Shown piece by piece: positions 33,760 through 42,116 of a stretch of 64,000 nt of DNA (within the stretch, counting starts at the first letter, position 1; every line of letters starts with the position of its first letter). The stretch is from positions 1-64,000 of the forward strand of contig UQIE01000004.1 in assembly GCA_900541065.1 (NCBI GenBank). The letters run 5' to 3'. The stretch is from an uncultured Collinsella sp. Lineage in GTDB: Bacteria > Actinomycetota > Coriobacteriia > Coriobacteriales > Coriobacteriaceae. A program made the translations under genes and the position numbers. The notes below the pieces were generated by a model, which was given only the letters and a program-made list of their open reading frames with translations, was not told the origin of the DNA and made no database searches.

Positions 33760-34568
33760 GTGAGCGCCTGACCGACAACCCCTCGCTCTTTAGACTTCGT
33801 GTTCGCTATGGCAAGCGCGATCGCCTTAAGTACCTGGGCCATCTCGAAGTAATCCATACCATTGAGCGCATCGTGCGCCGTGCGGGACTTCCCTATGCCG
33901 TCACGCAGGGCTTCTCTCCGCACATGCGCGTGGGCTTTTCTTCGGCGCTACCGGTGGGTACGTCGTCGACCTGCGAGTGGTATGACCTGTTTATGACCGA
34001 GTTCGTGGCGCTCGACGAGGCGTTTGGGCGCCTGGCTGCGGCGTCTCCGGCCGATCTGGCGCCCATCGAGGCGGCGTACATCGACGTGCGCACGCCGGCG
34101 TTGACGGCGCAGCTCACGCGCCTGTCGTATCGCATCGACTTACACCTGGATCCCGAGGCGCCCGTAAGCGCCGACGAGGTGCGTCGTGCGATCGACACGC
34201 TGCGCGCGGGCCATGGCATCGACTACGCGCGCGGAAAAAAGAGCAAGCGCTTGGATTTGGATCACACACTCGTGGGCTATGAGCTCACGGCGGGGGAGCG
34301 CCCGGACCATTTGATGCTCATGCTCGACACCCATGCCGACAACGAGGGCTCCATGCGTCCGGAAATTTTGCTTTCTGCTGCTGATGTTTTGTTGCAGGGC
34401 TTGACCCCGGGCGTGGATGCACCTATTGTTTCCACCGGTATGCAAGACCTCGTGACCATCTGCTCCTACGATGTCGAGCGTCAGAATCAAGCATGCGAGG
34501 ACGACGAGGGCCGACTCGTCAGCCCCATACCTGTGCGAACTTGTGGATTTGCTCCACATACTCGTTGA
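33756..34568 (+). CDS. DUF2344 / TIGR03936 family protein, partner of the radical SAM protein
   Basis: This 270-residue soluble protein of unknown function is always found fused to or next to the radical SAM protein above. Family marks are the start FRLRVRYGKRDRLKYLGHLEV, GLPYAVTQGFSPHMRVGFSSALPVGTSS and ECEW-like CEWYD. The ATGA overlap with the upstream stop implies translational coupling. Its last codons overlap the -35 of the rplU promoter. Confidence 0.86.
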   Translation: MSERLTDNPSLFRLRVRYGKRDRLKYLGHLEVIHTIERIVRRAGLPYAVTQGFSPHMRVGFSSALPVGTSSTCEWYDLFMTEFVALDEAFGRLAAASPADLAPIEAAYIDVRTPALTAQLTRLSYRIDLHLDPEAPVSADEVRRAIDTLRAGHGIDYARGKKSKRLDLDHTLVGYELTAGERPDHLMLMLDTHADNEGSMRPEILLSAADVLLQGLTPGVDAPIVSTGMQDLVTICSYDVERQNQACEDDEGRLVSPIPVRTCGFAPHTR

Positions 34569-34593
34569 CGGGGGTATTTTCGCCTGCTACTAT
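34565..34593 (+). promoter_or_regulatory. rplU: Promoter of rplU-rpmA
   Basis: TTGACG (34565-34570) and TACTAT (34588-34593) are exactly 17 bp apart. The leader to the rplU ATG is about 36 nt, too short for a structured L21 leader. Confidence 0.65.
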
Positions 34594-34635
34594 ATTCGGC
34601 TGTTGCACTAACTGATGCATGAAGGGCAAGTAAAC

Positions 34636-35010
34636 ATGTACGCAATCGTTAACACGGGCGGCAAGCAGTACAAGGTCGCCACCGACGATGTCATCACCGT
34701 CGAGAAGATCGAGGGCAATGAGGGCGACAAGGTCACCCTGCCGGTTATCTTCCTCAACGATGGTAAGAAGATCGTCACCGATCCCGACAAGCTGGCCAAG
34801 GCCAAGGTTACCGCTCAGATCGTTGAGCAGTTCAAGGGCGAGAAGCAGCTGGTCTTCAAGTTCCACAAGCGCAAGCGCTATCGTCGTCTGAAGGGTCACC
34901 GTCAGCAGCTCACCAAGCTGAAGATCGTGAAGGTTCAGGCTACCTCCCGCGCCAAGAAGGCTGTCAAGGCAGAGGCTGAGGCTGTTGCCGAGGCTCCCGT
35001 CGCCGAGTAG
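34636..35010 (+). CDS. rplU: 50S ribosomal protein L21
   Basis: This is a large-subunit protein that binds 23S rRNA. It starts MYAIVNTGGKQYKV and has the core KFHKRKRYRRLKGHRQQLTKLKI. From the ATG at 34636 (AAGGGCAAG upstream) it is 124 residues; the ATG at 34615 would add seven residues not found in homologues. The last 20 residues are an alanine/glutamate/lysine tail that exceeds the usual length of about 103. rpmA follows after 33 nt with no prp protease gene between. Confidence 0.97.
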   Translation: MYAIVNTGGKQYKVATDDVITVEKIEGNEGDKVTLPVIFLNDGKKIVTDPDKLAKAKVTAQIVEQFKGEKQLVFKFHKRKRYRRLKGHRQQLTKLKIVKVQATSRAKKAVKAEAEAVAEAPVAE

Positions 35011-35043
35011 ATTACACTCGTAACGAAAGAGTAGGTATACACA

Positions 35044-35301
35044 ATGGCACACAAAAAAGGACTCGGTTCCTCCCGTAATGGCCGTGACTCCCGCGGTCAG
35101 CGCCTTGGCACGAAGCGCTATGCCGGCCAGACGGTAACCACGGGCACGATTCTCGTCCGTCAGCACGGCACGCACATCCACCCGGGTGAGAACGTTGGCC
35201 GTGGTAAGGACGACACGCTGTTCGCGCTGGTCGACGGTACCGTTGAGTTCCACAAGGGTATCAAGCACAGGGTCAGCGTACGCCCGCTCGCGAACGCGTA
35301 A
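35044..35301 (+). CDS. rpmA: 50S ribosomal protein L27
   Basis: The protein is 85 residues and starts MAHKKGLGSSRNGRDS. The N terminus is directly the mature form that reaches the peptidyl-transferase centre, so the cleaved extension seen in many Firmicutes, and its Prp protease, are absent. RYAGQTVTTGTILVRQHGTHIHPG is the family signature. A terminator follows. Confidence 0.97.
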   Translation: MAHKKGLGSSRNGRDSRGQRLGTKRYAGQTVTTGTILVRQHGTHIHPGENVGRGKDDTLFALVDGTVEFHKGIKHRVSVRPLANA

Positions 35302-35326
35302 TTCACCCTTCATAGAGCACATATGT

Positions 35327-35370
35327 GGGAGGCACTTGAGTTTTAGGATTCAAGGGTCTCCCTCTTTTTT
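35327..35370 (+). terminator. Terminator between rpmA and obgE
   Basis: Interrupted stem: 35327-35331 with 35358-35362 and an inner helix 35335-35339 with 35350-35354, followed by six T residues (35365-35370). The obgE ribosome-binding site AGGAGG lies just after it. Confidence 0.75.
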
Positions 35371-35386
35371 GTAGGAGGCGATTCTG

Positions 35387-36853
35387 TTGTCACAGTTCAC
35401 CGATATCAGCCGCATTAACGTGTGCGGCGGCGACGGCGGAGCCGGATGCATGTCGTTTAGGCGCGAGGCATTTGTCCCCAAGGGCGGCCCCGATGGCGGC
35501 GACGGCGGTCGTGGCGGCAATGTCGTCATCCAGGCCGATGCTCAGCTGTCTTCGCTGATCGATTACCGCTTTAAGCATCACTTCCGCGCCGAGCGCGGCA
35601 CGCACGGGCAGGGTGCCCGTCGTAACGGTAAGAGCGGCGAGGACCTGATTCTCAAGGTCCCTATGGGCACCGTGGTGCGCGAGCTCGACCCCGAGACGCA
35701 GACCCCGATGTTCGAGATTGCCGATCTGGTGCACGATGGCGAGCGCGTTGTCGTGGCCCCTGGTGGCGCCGGCGGTCTGGGCAACACACACTTTGTGACG
35801 TCGGTGCGTCGCGCTCCGGCCTTTGCCCAGCTCGGCGAGCCTGCCGAGGAACACTGGATCGAGCTCGAGATGAAGCTTATGGCCGATGCCGCGCTTGTGG
35901 GCTTTCCCTCGGTGGGTAAGTCATCGCTCATTGCGCGCATGAGTGCCGCCCGCCCCAAGATTGCTGACTACCCGTTTACCACGCTCGTGCCCAATCTGGG
36001 CATGGTGCGTGCCGGCGAGTACTCCTATGTCGTTGCCGACGTCCCCGGCCTCATCGAGGGTGCGAGCGAGGGCAAGGGCCTGGGCCATCAGTTCCTGCGC
36101 CACATCGAGCGCACGGCACTCATCATGCACGTCGTCGATATGACGGGTGGTTTTGAGGATCGCGATCCGGTCGAGGACTATCGCATCATCAACCGCGAGC
36201 TCGAGCAGTATGGCGCCGAGCTTTCGGAGCGTCCGCAGATCGTCGTTGCCAACAAGTGCGATGCGCCGGGCACGGCCGAAAAGATTGCCGACCTTAAGCG
36301 TGCGGCGCTCGACGATGGCCATATGTTCTTTGCCGTGTCTGCTGTTACGGGCGCTGGCCTCAACACGCTGATGCTTGCCGTGGGCGAGCAGGTGGCTAAG
36401 CTGCGCGCCGAGTTGGCTGTCTCCGATGAGCCGGTCGTTCTGCGCGACGATGAGTGGGAGCGCCGCCGCCTGCAGCGTGAGAAGCGTTTCCGCATTGTCC
36501 AGGAAGAGCCCGGTGCCTTCCGCGTGGTCGGTCGTGCCATCGAGCGCATGGTCATCCAGACCGACTGGGAAAATGAGGAAGCCGTCATTTACCTGCAGCA
36601 TAAGTTTGCGCGTATGGGTGTTGACGACGCGCTCGAGAAGGCCGGTTGCCGTGCGGGCGACGAGGTCCGCATTTGCCAGCGCGCCTTTGACTTTGAGGGC
36701 GCTGAGGACTTCTCGGAGTACGAGGAGCTCGAGGATGCTGACGAGGACGATGCCGTTGAAGCCATTGACGTGGCTGATGCCGCGGATGAGGGCGTCGAGG
36801 TTGTCGATGCGGCGGATGCCGCGGGCGATGCCGAGACCTCGGAGGGCGAGTAA
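35387..36853 (+). CDS. obgE: Obg-family GTPase (ObgE/CgtA)
   Basis: This essential GTPase acts in 50S assembly and the stringent response. The 488-residue protein has the glycine-rich Obg fold (about 1-158, with GGDGGAGCMSFRREAFVPKGGPDGGDGGRGG), the G domain with GFPSVGKS at 172-179, DVPGLIEGA, NKCD and SAV, and then an OCT domain (about 350-430). The final 55 residues are an acidic tail rich in D, E and A (DAADEGVEVVDAADAAG). The start is TTG with AGGAGG 8 nt upstream. It begins a four-gene operon obgE-nadD-yqeK-rsfS. Confidence 0.96.
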   Translation: MSQFTDISRINVCGGDGGAGCMSFRREAFVPKGGPDGGDGGRGGNVVIQADAQLSSLIDYRFKHHFRAERGTHGQGARRNGKSGEDLILKVPMGTVVRELDPETQTPMFEIADLVHDGERVVVAPGGAGGLGNTHFVTSVRRAPAFAQLGEPAEEHWIELEMKLMADAALVGFPSVGKSSLIARMSAARPKIADYPFTTLVPNLGMVRAGEYSYVVADVPGLIEGASEGKGLGHQFLRHIERTALIMHVVDMTGGFEDRDPVEDYRIINRELEQYGAELSERPQIVVANKCDAPGTAEKIADLKRAALDDGHMFFAVSAVTGAGLNTLMLAVGEQVAKLRAELAVSDEPVVLRDDEWERRRLQREKRFRIVQEEPGAFRVVGRAIERMVIQTDWENEEAVIYLQHKFARMGVDDALEKAGCRAGDEVRICQRAFDFEGAEDFSEYEELEDADEDDAVEAIDVADAADEGVEVVDAADAAGDAETSEGE

Positions 36854-36856
36854 GCC

Positions 36857-37534
36857 ATGTCGCTGCGCGGTGGAATCGGTCTGCCCGAGCTTCCTCTAGA
36901 GGACGGGCAGGAGTTTAGGCTCGGCATTATGGGTGGCACCTTTGATCCCATCCATTACGGGCACCTGGTGACCGCCGAGCAGGCGCGCGAGTCGCTCGAC
37001 TTGGACGCTGTGCTCTTTATGCCGGCGGGCTCTCCTGCTTTTAAGCTTGACAAGCCGGTGACGCCTGCTGAGGACCGTTATGCCATGACGGTCCTCGCCA
37101 CCGCCGCGAACCCGGCCTTTTTGGCGAGCCGGTTCGAGATCGACCGTCCGGGCGTAACCTATACGGCCGATACGCTTCATGCCCTTCGCGACTTTTACCC
37201 GCCGCAGGTAAAGCTCTACTTTATTACGGGCGCCGATGCGATTATCGATATTGTGACCTGGCATGATGCCGAACGAATCGCTGAGCTTGCTACCTTTATT
37301 GCGGCGACGCGACCGGGCTTTGATATCGATACGGCGCGTGCCCGAATCAAAGAGTCGGGGCTGCCGTTCGACGTGCGCTATATTCAGATTCCGGCGCTGG
37401 CGATCAGCTCGACGAACATTCGTAAGCGAGTTGCCCGCGGCATGAGCGTGCGCTATCTTACGAGCGAGTCCGTGCTCGGCTACATTCGCAAACGCAGGCT
37501 ATATGCCAATTTGGGCCAAGAAGATTTTGAGTGA
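36857..37534 (+). CDS. nadD: Nicotinate-nucleotide adenylyltransferase
   Basis: This enzyme makes deamido-NAD+ from nicotinate mononucleotide and ATP. The 225-residue protein has the nucleotidyltransferase motif GIMGGTFDPIHYGHL and the C-terminal ISSTNIRKRVARG. An N-terminal extension of about 22 residues precedes the family start. It begins 3 nt after obgE and is followed by yqeK, the order seen in many Gram-positive genomes. Confidence 0.95.
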   Translation: MSLRGGIGLPELPLEDGQEFRLGIMGGTFDPIHYGHLVTAEQARESLDLDAVLFMPAGSPAFKLDKPVTPAEDRYAMTVLATAANPAFLASRFEIDRPGVTYTADTLHALRDFYPPQVKLYFITGADAIIDIVTWHDAERIAELATFIAATRPGFDIDTARARIKESGLPFDVRYIQIPALAISSTNIRKRVARGMSVRYLTSESVLGYIRKRRLYANLGQEDFE

Positions 37535-37546
37535 TGGGGGTCTACG

Positions 37547-38155
37547 TTGTCGGTAGAGGATCAGTTTGAGGGCGATGAGCGCGCGCTGCTCAAGCACATT
37601 CAAGAGCTGCTCGATGTTCGCATGAAGGATAAGCGCAAGCGCTATGTGCATTCGCTGGGTGTTGCCGAGACCGCTCTTCATCTGGCCGAGGTCTACGGCG
37701 TTGACCGCTTTGATGCCGCCGCCGCCGGCCTGATCCATGACTGGGACAAAGTGCTCTCCGACGACGAGTTGGTCACGCGCGCTCTGCACTACGGCATTAA
37801 GATTGCCGGCTCTCCTTCCGCCGCGACGCCGCTTTTGCATGGCCCTGTTGCCGCCTATGAGCTTCCGCAGCTTTTCCCCGAGTTGTCGCCGGCCGTTTTC
37901 CAGGCTGTCGACCGTCACACCGTGGGTGCCTGCGACATGACGCCGCTCGATATGGTGGTCTTTGTGGCCGATGCCATCGAGCCCAACCGCCACGGCGACT
38001 ATGCACATGCGCTGCGCAAGATGGTGGGGGAGTCGACGCTCGACGAGTTGTTCTTCTCCTGTTTTGCGCAGGGTTTGGTCTATGTGATTCAGTCCGGGCG
38101 CTATCTTTATCCCACGGCTATTTCGATTTACAACCATTACGCCCAGCTGCGCTAG
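37547..38155 (+). CDS. yqeK: HD-domain hydrolase YqeK (probable symmetrical Ap4A hydrolase)
   Basis: This is a metal-dependent HD phosphohydrolase; characterised YqeK homologues cleave diadenosine tetraphosphate symmetrically. The 202 residues carry HSLGVAETA, the HD pair in GLIHDWDK, LLHGPVAAYE, AVDRHTVG and VADAIEPNR. The start is TTG with ATGGGGG 6 nt upstream. It lies between nadD and rsfS, the conserved context. Confidence 0.92.
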   Translation: MSVEDQFEGDERALLKHIQELLDVRMKDKRKRYVHSLGVAETALHLAEVYGVDRFDAAAAGLIHDWDKVLSDDELVTRALHYGIKIAGSPSAATPLLHGPVAAYELPQLFPELSPAVFQAVDRHTVGACDMTPLDMVVFVADAIEPNRHGDYAHALRKMVGESTLDELFFSCFAQGLVYVIQSGRYLYPTAISIYNHYAQLR

Positions 38156-38182
38156 CTCGGGCTGTCTAGAAAGAGGTATTCC

Positions 38183-38638
38183 ATGGCCGACGAGACCATG
38201 ACCGACGAGCAGATTCTTGAAGGTGTGGAGCACAAGAGCTTCGTCGCCACGTCCGACCGCACTGCCGCCTCGCTGTCTGCGAGCGGTGTCGCCGCCGAGG
38301 ATGTCGCCCGCGCCGCCGCGCAGGCCGCCTACGACAAGAAGGGCGAGGACGTTCAGGTGCTCGACCTGACTGAGCTTTCCGACGTATGCGACTACTTTGT
38401 GCTTGCCACCGGTACCAACAACCGCCAGGTCGATTCTATCGTCGACGAGATCGAGGAGAAGGTCGCCGAGGCTTGCGGCGAGCACCCGTTCTCCATCGAG
38501 GGTCGCGAGCAGAAGACCTGGATGCTCATGGACTATGGTTCGGTTGTCGTCCACGTCTTCACTCCCGAAGCCCGCGACTTCTACCGCCTCGAGAAACTCT
38601 GGGGAGACGCCCCCCAGCTCCCCCTCAACCTCCTCTAG
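38183..38638 (+). CDS. rsfS: Ribosomal silencing factor RsfS
   Basis: It binds L14 and blocks subunit joining under starvation. The core (about 42-151) has AYDKKGEDVQVLDLTELSDVCDYFVLATGTNNRQVDSI and MDYGSVVVHVF, ending RLEKLWGDAP. The first 40 residues are an N-terminal extension not seen in short homologues. It is the last gene of the obgE operon. Confidence 0.95.
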   Translation: MADETMTDEQILEGVEHKSFVATSDRTAASLSASGVAAEDVARAAAQAAYDKKGEDVQVLDLTELSDVCDYFVLATGTNNRQVDSIVDEIEEKVAEACGEHPFSIEGREQKTWMLMDYGSVVVHVFTPEARDFYRLEKLWGDAPQLPLNLL

Positions 38639-38679
38639 TAGCTCATTTGAGACGGGGTTTAGCTATCCTCACGCATATC

Positions 38680-38722
38680 GCCGGGCAGTTGCGGTTTTCC
38701 GCACCTGCTCGGCTTTCTTTTT
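38680..38722 (+). terminator. Terminator after rsfS
   Basis: A long stem (38680-38688 with 38705-38713 and 38690-38694 with 38699-38703, TTTT loop) is followed by TTTCTTTTT. It ends the obgE-nadD-yqeK-rsfS operon, just before the convergent dinB gene. Confidence 0.88.
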
Positions 38723-38734
38723 GCCCAAGGGCGG

Positions 38735-39949
38735 TTAATCATTGAAGCGGGATTGGCGGCCGAAGGAAAGGGCGGTGTCACCGAATTTGTCTCGGACGGC
38801 GTCGATGGCGACGGAGAGGTCGCGTCGGTCGCTGGATTGGGCTCCGCGGTCATCGATCTCGCAGAACAGGTCGGTCTGGATGCCGCCTTGGTGGTCGAAG
38901 TCGCTCATGCCGATGCCCGCTAAGCGAACATGCATGCCTTCCTGCCAGATATTGTCGAGCAGCTCGAGCGCAACCGCCACGAAGATGTTCTCATCGTCGG
39001 TCGGATGAGGCAGCCGGCGCTGTGCCGTACGCCCGCTGCCATACGAATACTTGAGTTTGAGCGTTACCGTGGCACCCGTCAGCCCCTGACGGCGCAGACG
39101 GCGTCCCACTGACTCTCCCAACAGCGCAATCGCCGCCTCAATATCCCCACGCTCAGTCAAATCTTTAGCAAAGGTGCGTTCATTGCTGACCGACTTGACC
39201 TCGCGCTCTTCATCGAGACTCGTGACTTCGGAGATTTCGAGTCCCAGCGCACGCTGGCGCATGCGTTCGCCGTTGACACCAAAAATAGAGGACAAGGTGG
39301 ATTCCGGTGCGCGTGACAGCTCGCCAAGCGTGTAGATGCGCATGCGGCGCAGCCGTTCCTCGGCCGAGCGTCCGATGCCGCTCATGGCAGATACCGGCAG
39401 CGCGGCCAAAAAGCGCTGCTCGGTTCCGGGGCGCACGATGGTCAGTCCAAACGGCTTATCCCGCTCGCTTGCGATCTTTGCGACCGTCTTGTTGCAGCCC
39501 ACGCCAATGGAGCACGTTACTCCCAGCGTTGCCACGCGGTCGCTTATACGCCGCGCAACCAGCAGCGGGTCTTCGGGCGCAAAGCGACCCGGTGTGATAT
39601 CGATAAAGGCTTCGTCGATGGACACGCGCTCAACACGCGGGGTCTCGTCGGCGAGAATCGCCATGACTTGCGCGCTCACCTCGCGGTAGCGATCAAAGTG
39701 CCCGTGCGTCCAAATGGCTTGCGGGCACAAGCGCCGCGCCTCGGCCGAGGGCATGGCAGAGTGCACGCCAAAGCGACGTGCCTCATATGAACACGTGGAC
39801 ACGACGCCACGCGAATCGGCGTCTCCGCCCACGATGAGCGGTTTTCCGCGCCATTCGGGATGGTCGAGCATCTCCACGCTCGCAAAAAACGCATCGAGGT
39901 CCATGAGGCCCACCGCCGGACCCGTCCATTGAGGCGGCGTGACGCCCAT
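38735..39949 (-). CDS. dinB: DNA polymerase IV (Y-family)
   Basis: This is an error-prone translesion polymerase. Catalytic motifs are MDLDAFFASVE and RVSIDEAFID; SIGVGCNKTVAKIASERDKP, the helix-hairpin-helix LPVSAMSGIG and a little-finger domain with SNERTFAKDL follow. I chose the ATG at 39949 (404 residues) because GAGG lies 5 nt upstream of it. The longer frame from the ATG at 39988 has no ribosome-binding site, and a -10-like TATACT lies only 6 bp before it. No C-terminal beta-clamp motif of the usual QLxLF type is obvious; QTDLFCEI near residue 365 is the best candidate. Confidence 0.93.
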   Translation of the reverse strand: MGVTPPQWTGPAVGLMDLDAFFASVEMLDHPEWRGKPLIVGGDADSRGVVSTCSYEARRFGVHSAMPSAEARRLCPQAIWTHGHFDRYREVSAQVMAILADETPRVERVSIDEAFIDITPGRFAPEDPLLVARRISDRVATLGVTCSIGVGCNKTVAKIASERDKPFGLTIVRPGTEQRFLAALPVSAMSGIGRSAEERLRRMRIYTLGELSRAPESTLSSIFGVNGERMRQRALGLEISEVTSLDEEREVKSVSNERTFAKDLTERGDIEAAIALLGESVGRRLRRQGLTGATVTLKLKYSYGSGRTAQRRLPHPTDDENIFVAVALELLDNIWQEGMHVRLAGIGMSDFDHQGGIQTDLFCEIDDRGAQSSDRRDLSVAIDAVRDKFGDTALSFGRQSRFND

Positions 39950-40104
39950 GGCATCCTCATAACCGTATGTATGTTCGCGTCTTTCCATGTCATGAGTATA
40001 CCGCGCAGCTCATGTGGGGTGCGTGTATGTGCTTGCAAATCCCGAATTCTTGTCTAAGATATGGATTTGCCCTCGACTACACCGAAGAAGTTGGTCTCAC
40101 GGAC

Positions 40105-40133
40105 TTCACCTGCCCGCGTCGATGGCGTATTAT
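40105..40133 (+). promoter_or_regulatory. rpsP: Candidate promoter of the rpsP operon
   Basis: TTCACC (40105-40110) and TATTAT (40128-40133) are 17 bp apart. The leader of about 50 nt contains a short hairpin (GCAGC/GCTGC, 40156-40170) just before the GGAGGAG box. Confidence 0.55.
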
Positions 40134-40189
40134 GTTCAACTGTTTGTTTGTAGTTGCAGCCTAAAGCTGCTTGGTTGGAGGAGTTTCCT

Positions 40190-40531
40190 TTGGCAGTCAA
40201 GATTCGCCTTGCTCGTCACGGCGCTAAGAAGCGTCCGTACTACCGTGTCGTCGTCGCCGATTCCCGCGCCCCGCGTGACGGTCGTATCATCGAGGAGGTT
40301 GGCCGCTACAACCCGATGACCGCCCCCAAGACCATCAACCTCGACCTCGAGAAGATCGCCGACTGGCAGTCCAAGGGCGCTCAGCTCACCGACGCCGTCG
40401 CCGCTCTGGTCAAGGCCGCCAACGAGGGCGAGAAGACCGAGACCGTCGTCAAGAAGTCCAAGAAGCAGCTCGCCAAAGAGGCCGAGGCCGCTAAGGCTGC
40501 CGCTGAGGCCGCTGAGGGCGCCGAGGAGTAA
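40190..40531 (+). CDS. rpsP: 30S ribosomal protein S16
   Basis: The TTG at 40190, 6 nt after GGAGGAG, gives MAVKIRLARHGAKKRPYYRVVVADSR, the standard beginning. It has 113 residues against the usual 80-90; the last 30 are a lysine/alanine/glutamate-rich tail. It heads the rpsP-khpA-rimM-trmD-lepB operon. Confidence 0.96.
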   Translation: MAVKIRLARHGAKKRPYYRVVVADSRAPRDGRIIEEVGRYNPMTAPKTINLDLEKIADWQSKGAQLTDAVAALVKAANEGEKTETVVKKSKKQLAKEAEAAKAAAEAAEGAEE

Positions 40532-40534
40532 ATC

Positions 40535-40819
40535 GTGCCTGAGGTTGACGCTGCACAGCTCGAGGGTGAGGCAATGCTCTCAGATCGCATCGCCGATCTC
40601 GTCGAATATCTCGTTGTTCAGATCGTCGACGACCCGGATTCCGTGAGCCTTGAGGTCATCGATGGTGACGACGCCTCTACGATTGAGGTTTCGGTCGCCG
40701 AGGATGACGTCGCTAAGGTCATCGGCCGTCGTGGCCGTACCATCAAGGCCATTCGCACGCTCGCCCGTGCACTGGCCGCTCGCCTCGACACTGCTGTCGA
40801 GGTAGAGGTTCTGGGCTAG
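40535..40819 (+). CDS. khpA: KH-domain RNA-binding protein KhpA
   Basis: This small RNA-binding protein of 94 residues has the KH loop VIGRRGRTIKAIRTLARA (GxxG as GRRG). It starts at GTG, 3 nt after rpsP; an internal ATG at 40574 would give a protein closer to the usual 75-80 residues. Homologues partner KhpB and affect cell-wall synthesis in streptococci. Position between rpsP and rimM is conserved in Gram-positive bacteria. Confidence 0.92.
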   Translation: MPEVDAAQLEGEAMLSDRIADLVEYLVVQIVDDPDSVSLEVIDGDDASTIEVSVAEDDVAKVIGRRGRTIKAIRTLARALAARLDTAVEVEVLG

Positions 40820-40823
40820 GACC

Positions 40824-41345
40824 TTGAGGTCCCAGTACAAAAACATCGCCCGTGTGGTCAAGCCGCACGGAAGGAAGGGGGAGGTCCTCGCGCAGCCGCT
40901 GCGGGGGCTTCCTTCTGTATTAGAGCCTGGTATGCGCGTCGCCCTGACGCCGCCGGCGCTCAAGCGCGACCGCTTTTGCACGGTCGTGTCCGTCACAGAT
41001 ACGGGCGATGGCGATCTGGTCTCGTTTGAGGGCATTGACGACTTGACGGCCGCCGAGGGCATCACGGGATGCTACGTGCTGGCAAATCGTGACGACTTTG
41101 AGCTCGATTCGCTCGACGCTGCCTATACCGACCTGATGGGTCGCGAGGTGGTCGACGAGCGCTTCGGTTCGCTCGGCACGATCGTCGAGATCATGTCGAC
41201 GCCCGCTAACGATGTTTGGGTTGTCGAGGGTGATCGGTACGGCGAGGTACTGATTCCCGTGATCGAGCAGGTCGTGCTCGATCTTCCCGACACAGGAACA
41301 ATTTCCGTCCACGCTATGGACGGCCTGATCGATATGGACAATTAG
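40824..41345 (+). CDS. rimM: Ribosome maturation factor RimM
   Basis: It assists 30S head assembly by binding S19. The 173-residue protein has the RimM N-terminal barrel (IARVVKPHGRKGEVLAQPL) and a PRC-barrel (LMGREVVDERFGSLGTIVEI). The TTG start lies 4 nt after the khpA stop. trmD follows after 10 nt. Confidence 0.93.
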   Translation: MRSQYKNIARVVKPHGRKGEVLAQPLRGLPSVLEPGMRVALTPPALKRDRFCTVVSVTDTGDGDLVSFEGIDDLTAAEGITGCYVLANRDDFELDSLDAAYTDLMGREVVDERFGSLGTIVEIMSTPANDVWVVEGDRYGEVLIPVIEQVVLDLPDTGTISVHAMDGLIDMDN

Positions 41346-41355
41346 GGAGGACAAC

Positions 41356-42114
41356 ATGCTGATCGAGACCCTTTCGGTCTTTCCCGAGATGTTTGAGCCC
41401 GTCATGTCCACGTCGATTTTGGGCCGCGCCCGCAAGGCCGGCCTTTTTGATTTTAAGGCGTATAACCTGCGCGACTGGACGCACGACCGCCATCGTACCG
41501 TCGATGACGAGCCGTACGGCGGCGGGCAGGGCATGCTCATGAAGGTCGAGCCTATCGCAGAGGCCATCGAGGCCATTAGCGCAGAGGGTCCCAAGCCCAC
41601 TGTGGTGTTCTTTACCCCCTGTGGCGAGCCTTTTACGCAGCATGTGGCCGAGCGCCTGCTCAAAAGTGAGCGCCTGCTGTTTGTGTGCAGTCGCTACGAG
41701 GGCGTCGACGAGCGCGCGTATGCGTATGCCGATGAGCGTCTGTCGATCGGCGACTACGTGCTCACGGGCGGCGAGCTTCCCGCTATGGTCGTTGCCGATG
41801 CCGTCGTACGCCTGATTCCCGGCGCCCTTGGTGACGAAATGAGCAACGTCGACGAGTCATTCTCGACCGCCGAGGACGGAGGACTGCTCGAGTACGCGCA
41901 GTACACCCGCCCCGCCGAGTTCAACGGCGAGGGCGTGCCGCCGGTGCTTGTGAGCGGCGATCACGCCAAGGTCGATGCCTGGCGTCGCAAGAACGCCATC
42001 GAGCGCACCTGCTGCTGGCGTCCCGATCTGATCGAGACAGCGCGGCTCACGCCCGAGGAGCGCGCTTACGCGCAGGAGATTCTTGACGCTTCGTATTCGC
42101 AGAGCGAGGAGTGA
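41356..42114 (+). CDS. trmD: tRNA (guanine-N1)-methyltransferase
   Basis: It methylates G37 of tRNAs using S-adenosylmethionine. The 252-residue protein shows the trefoil-knot motifs: DDEPYGGGQGMLMK, SRYEGVDER, and SIGDYVLTGGELPAM. GGGAGG lies ahead of the ATG. Its stop overlaps the region just before the lepB start. Confidence 0.97.
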   Translation: MLIETLSVFPEMFEPVMSTSILGRARKAGLFDFKAYNLRDWTHDRHRTVDDEPYGGGQGMLMKVEPIAEAIEAISAEGPKPTVVFFTPCGEPFTQHVAERLLKSERLLFVCSRYEGVDERAYAYADERLSIGDYVLTGGELPAMVVADAVVRLIPGALGDEMSNVDESFSTAEDGGLLEYAQYTRPAEFNGEGVPPVLVSGDHAKVDAWRRKNAIERTCCWRPDLIETARLTPEERAYAQEILDASYSQSEE

Positions 42115-42116
42115 GT

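Noticed and set aside
35011..35043. Search for a prp protease gene and a cleavable L27 extension between rplU and rpmA
   Set aside because: The gap is only 33 nt and L27 starts directly at AHKKG, so this system is absent.
39949..40000. Possible leaderless dinB mRNA (TATACT ending 6 bp before the ATG at 39988)
   Set aside because: An ATG 13 codons later (39949) has a GAGG box at the right spacing and gives a more typical N terminus, so an ordinary leader of about 40 nt explains the promoter.
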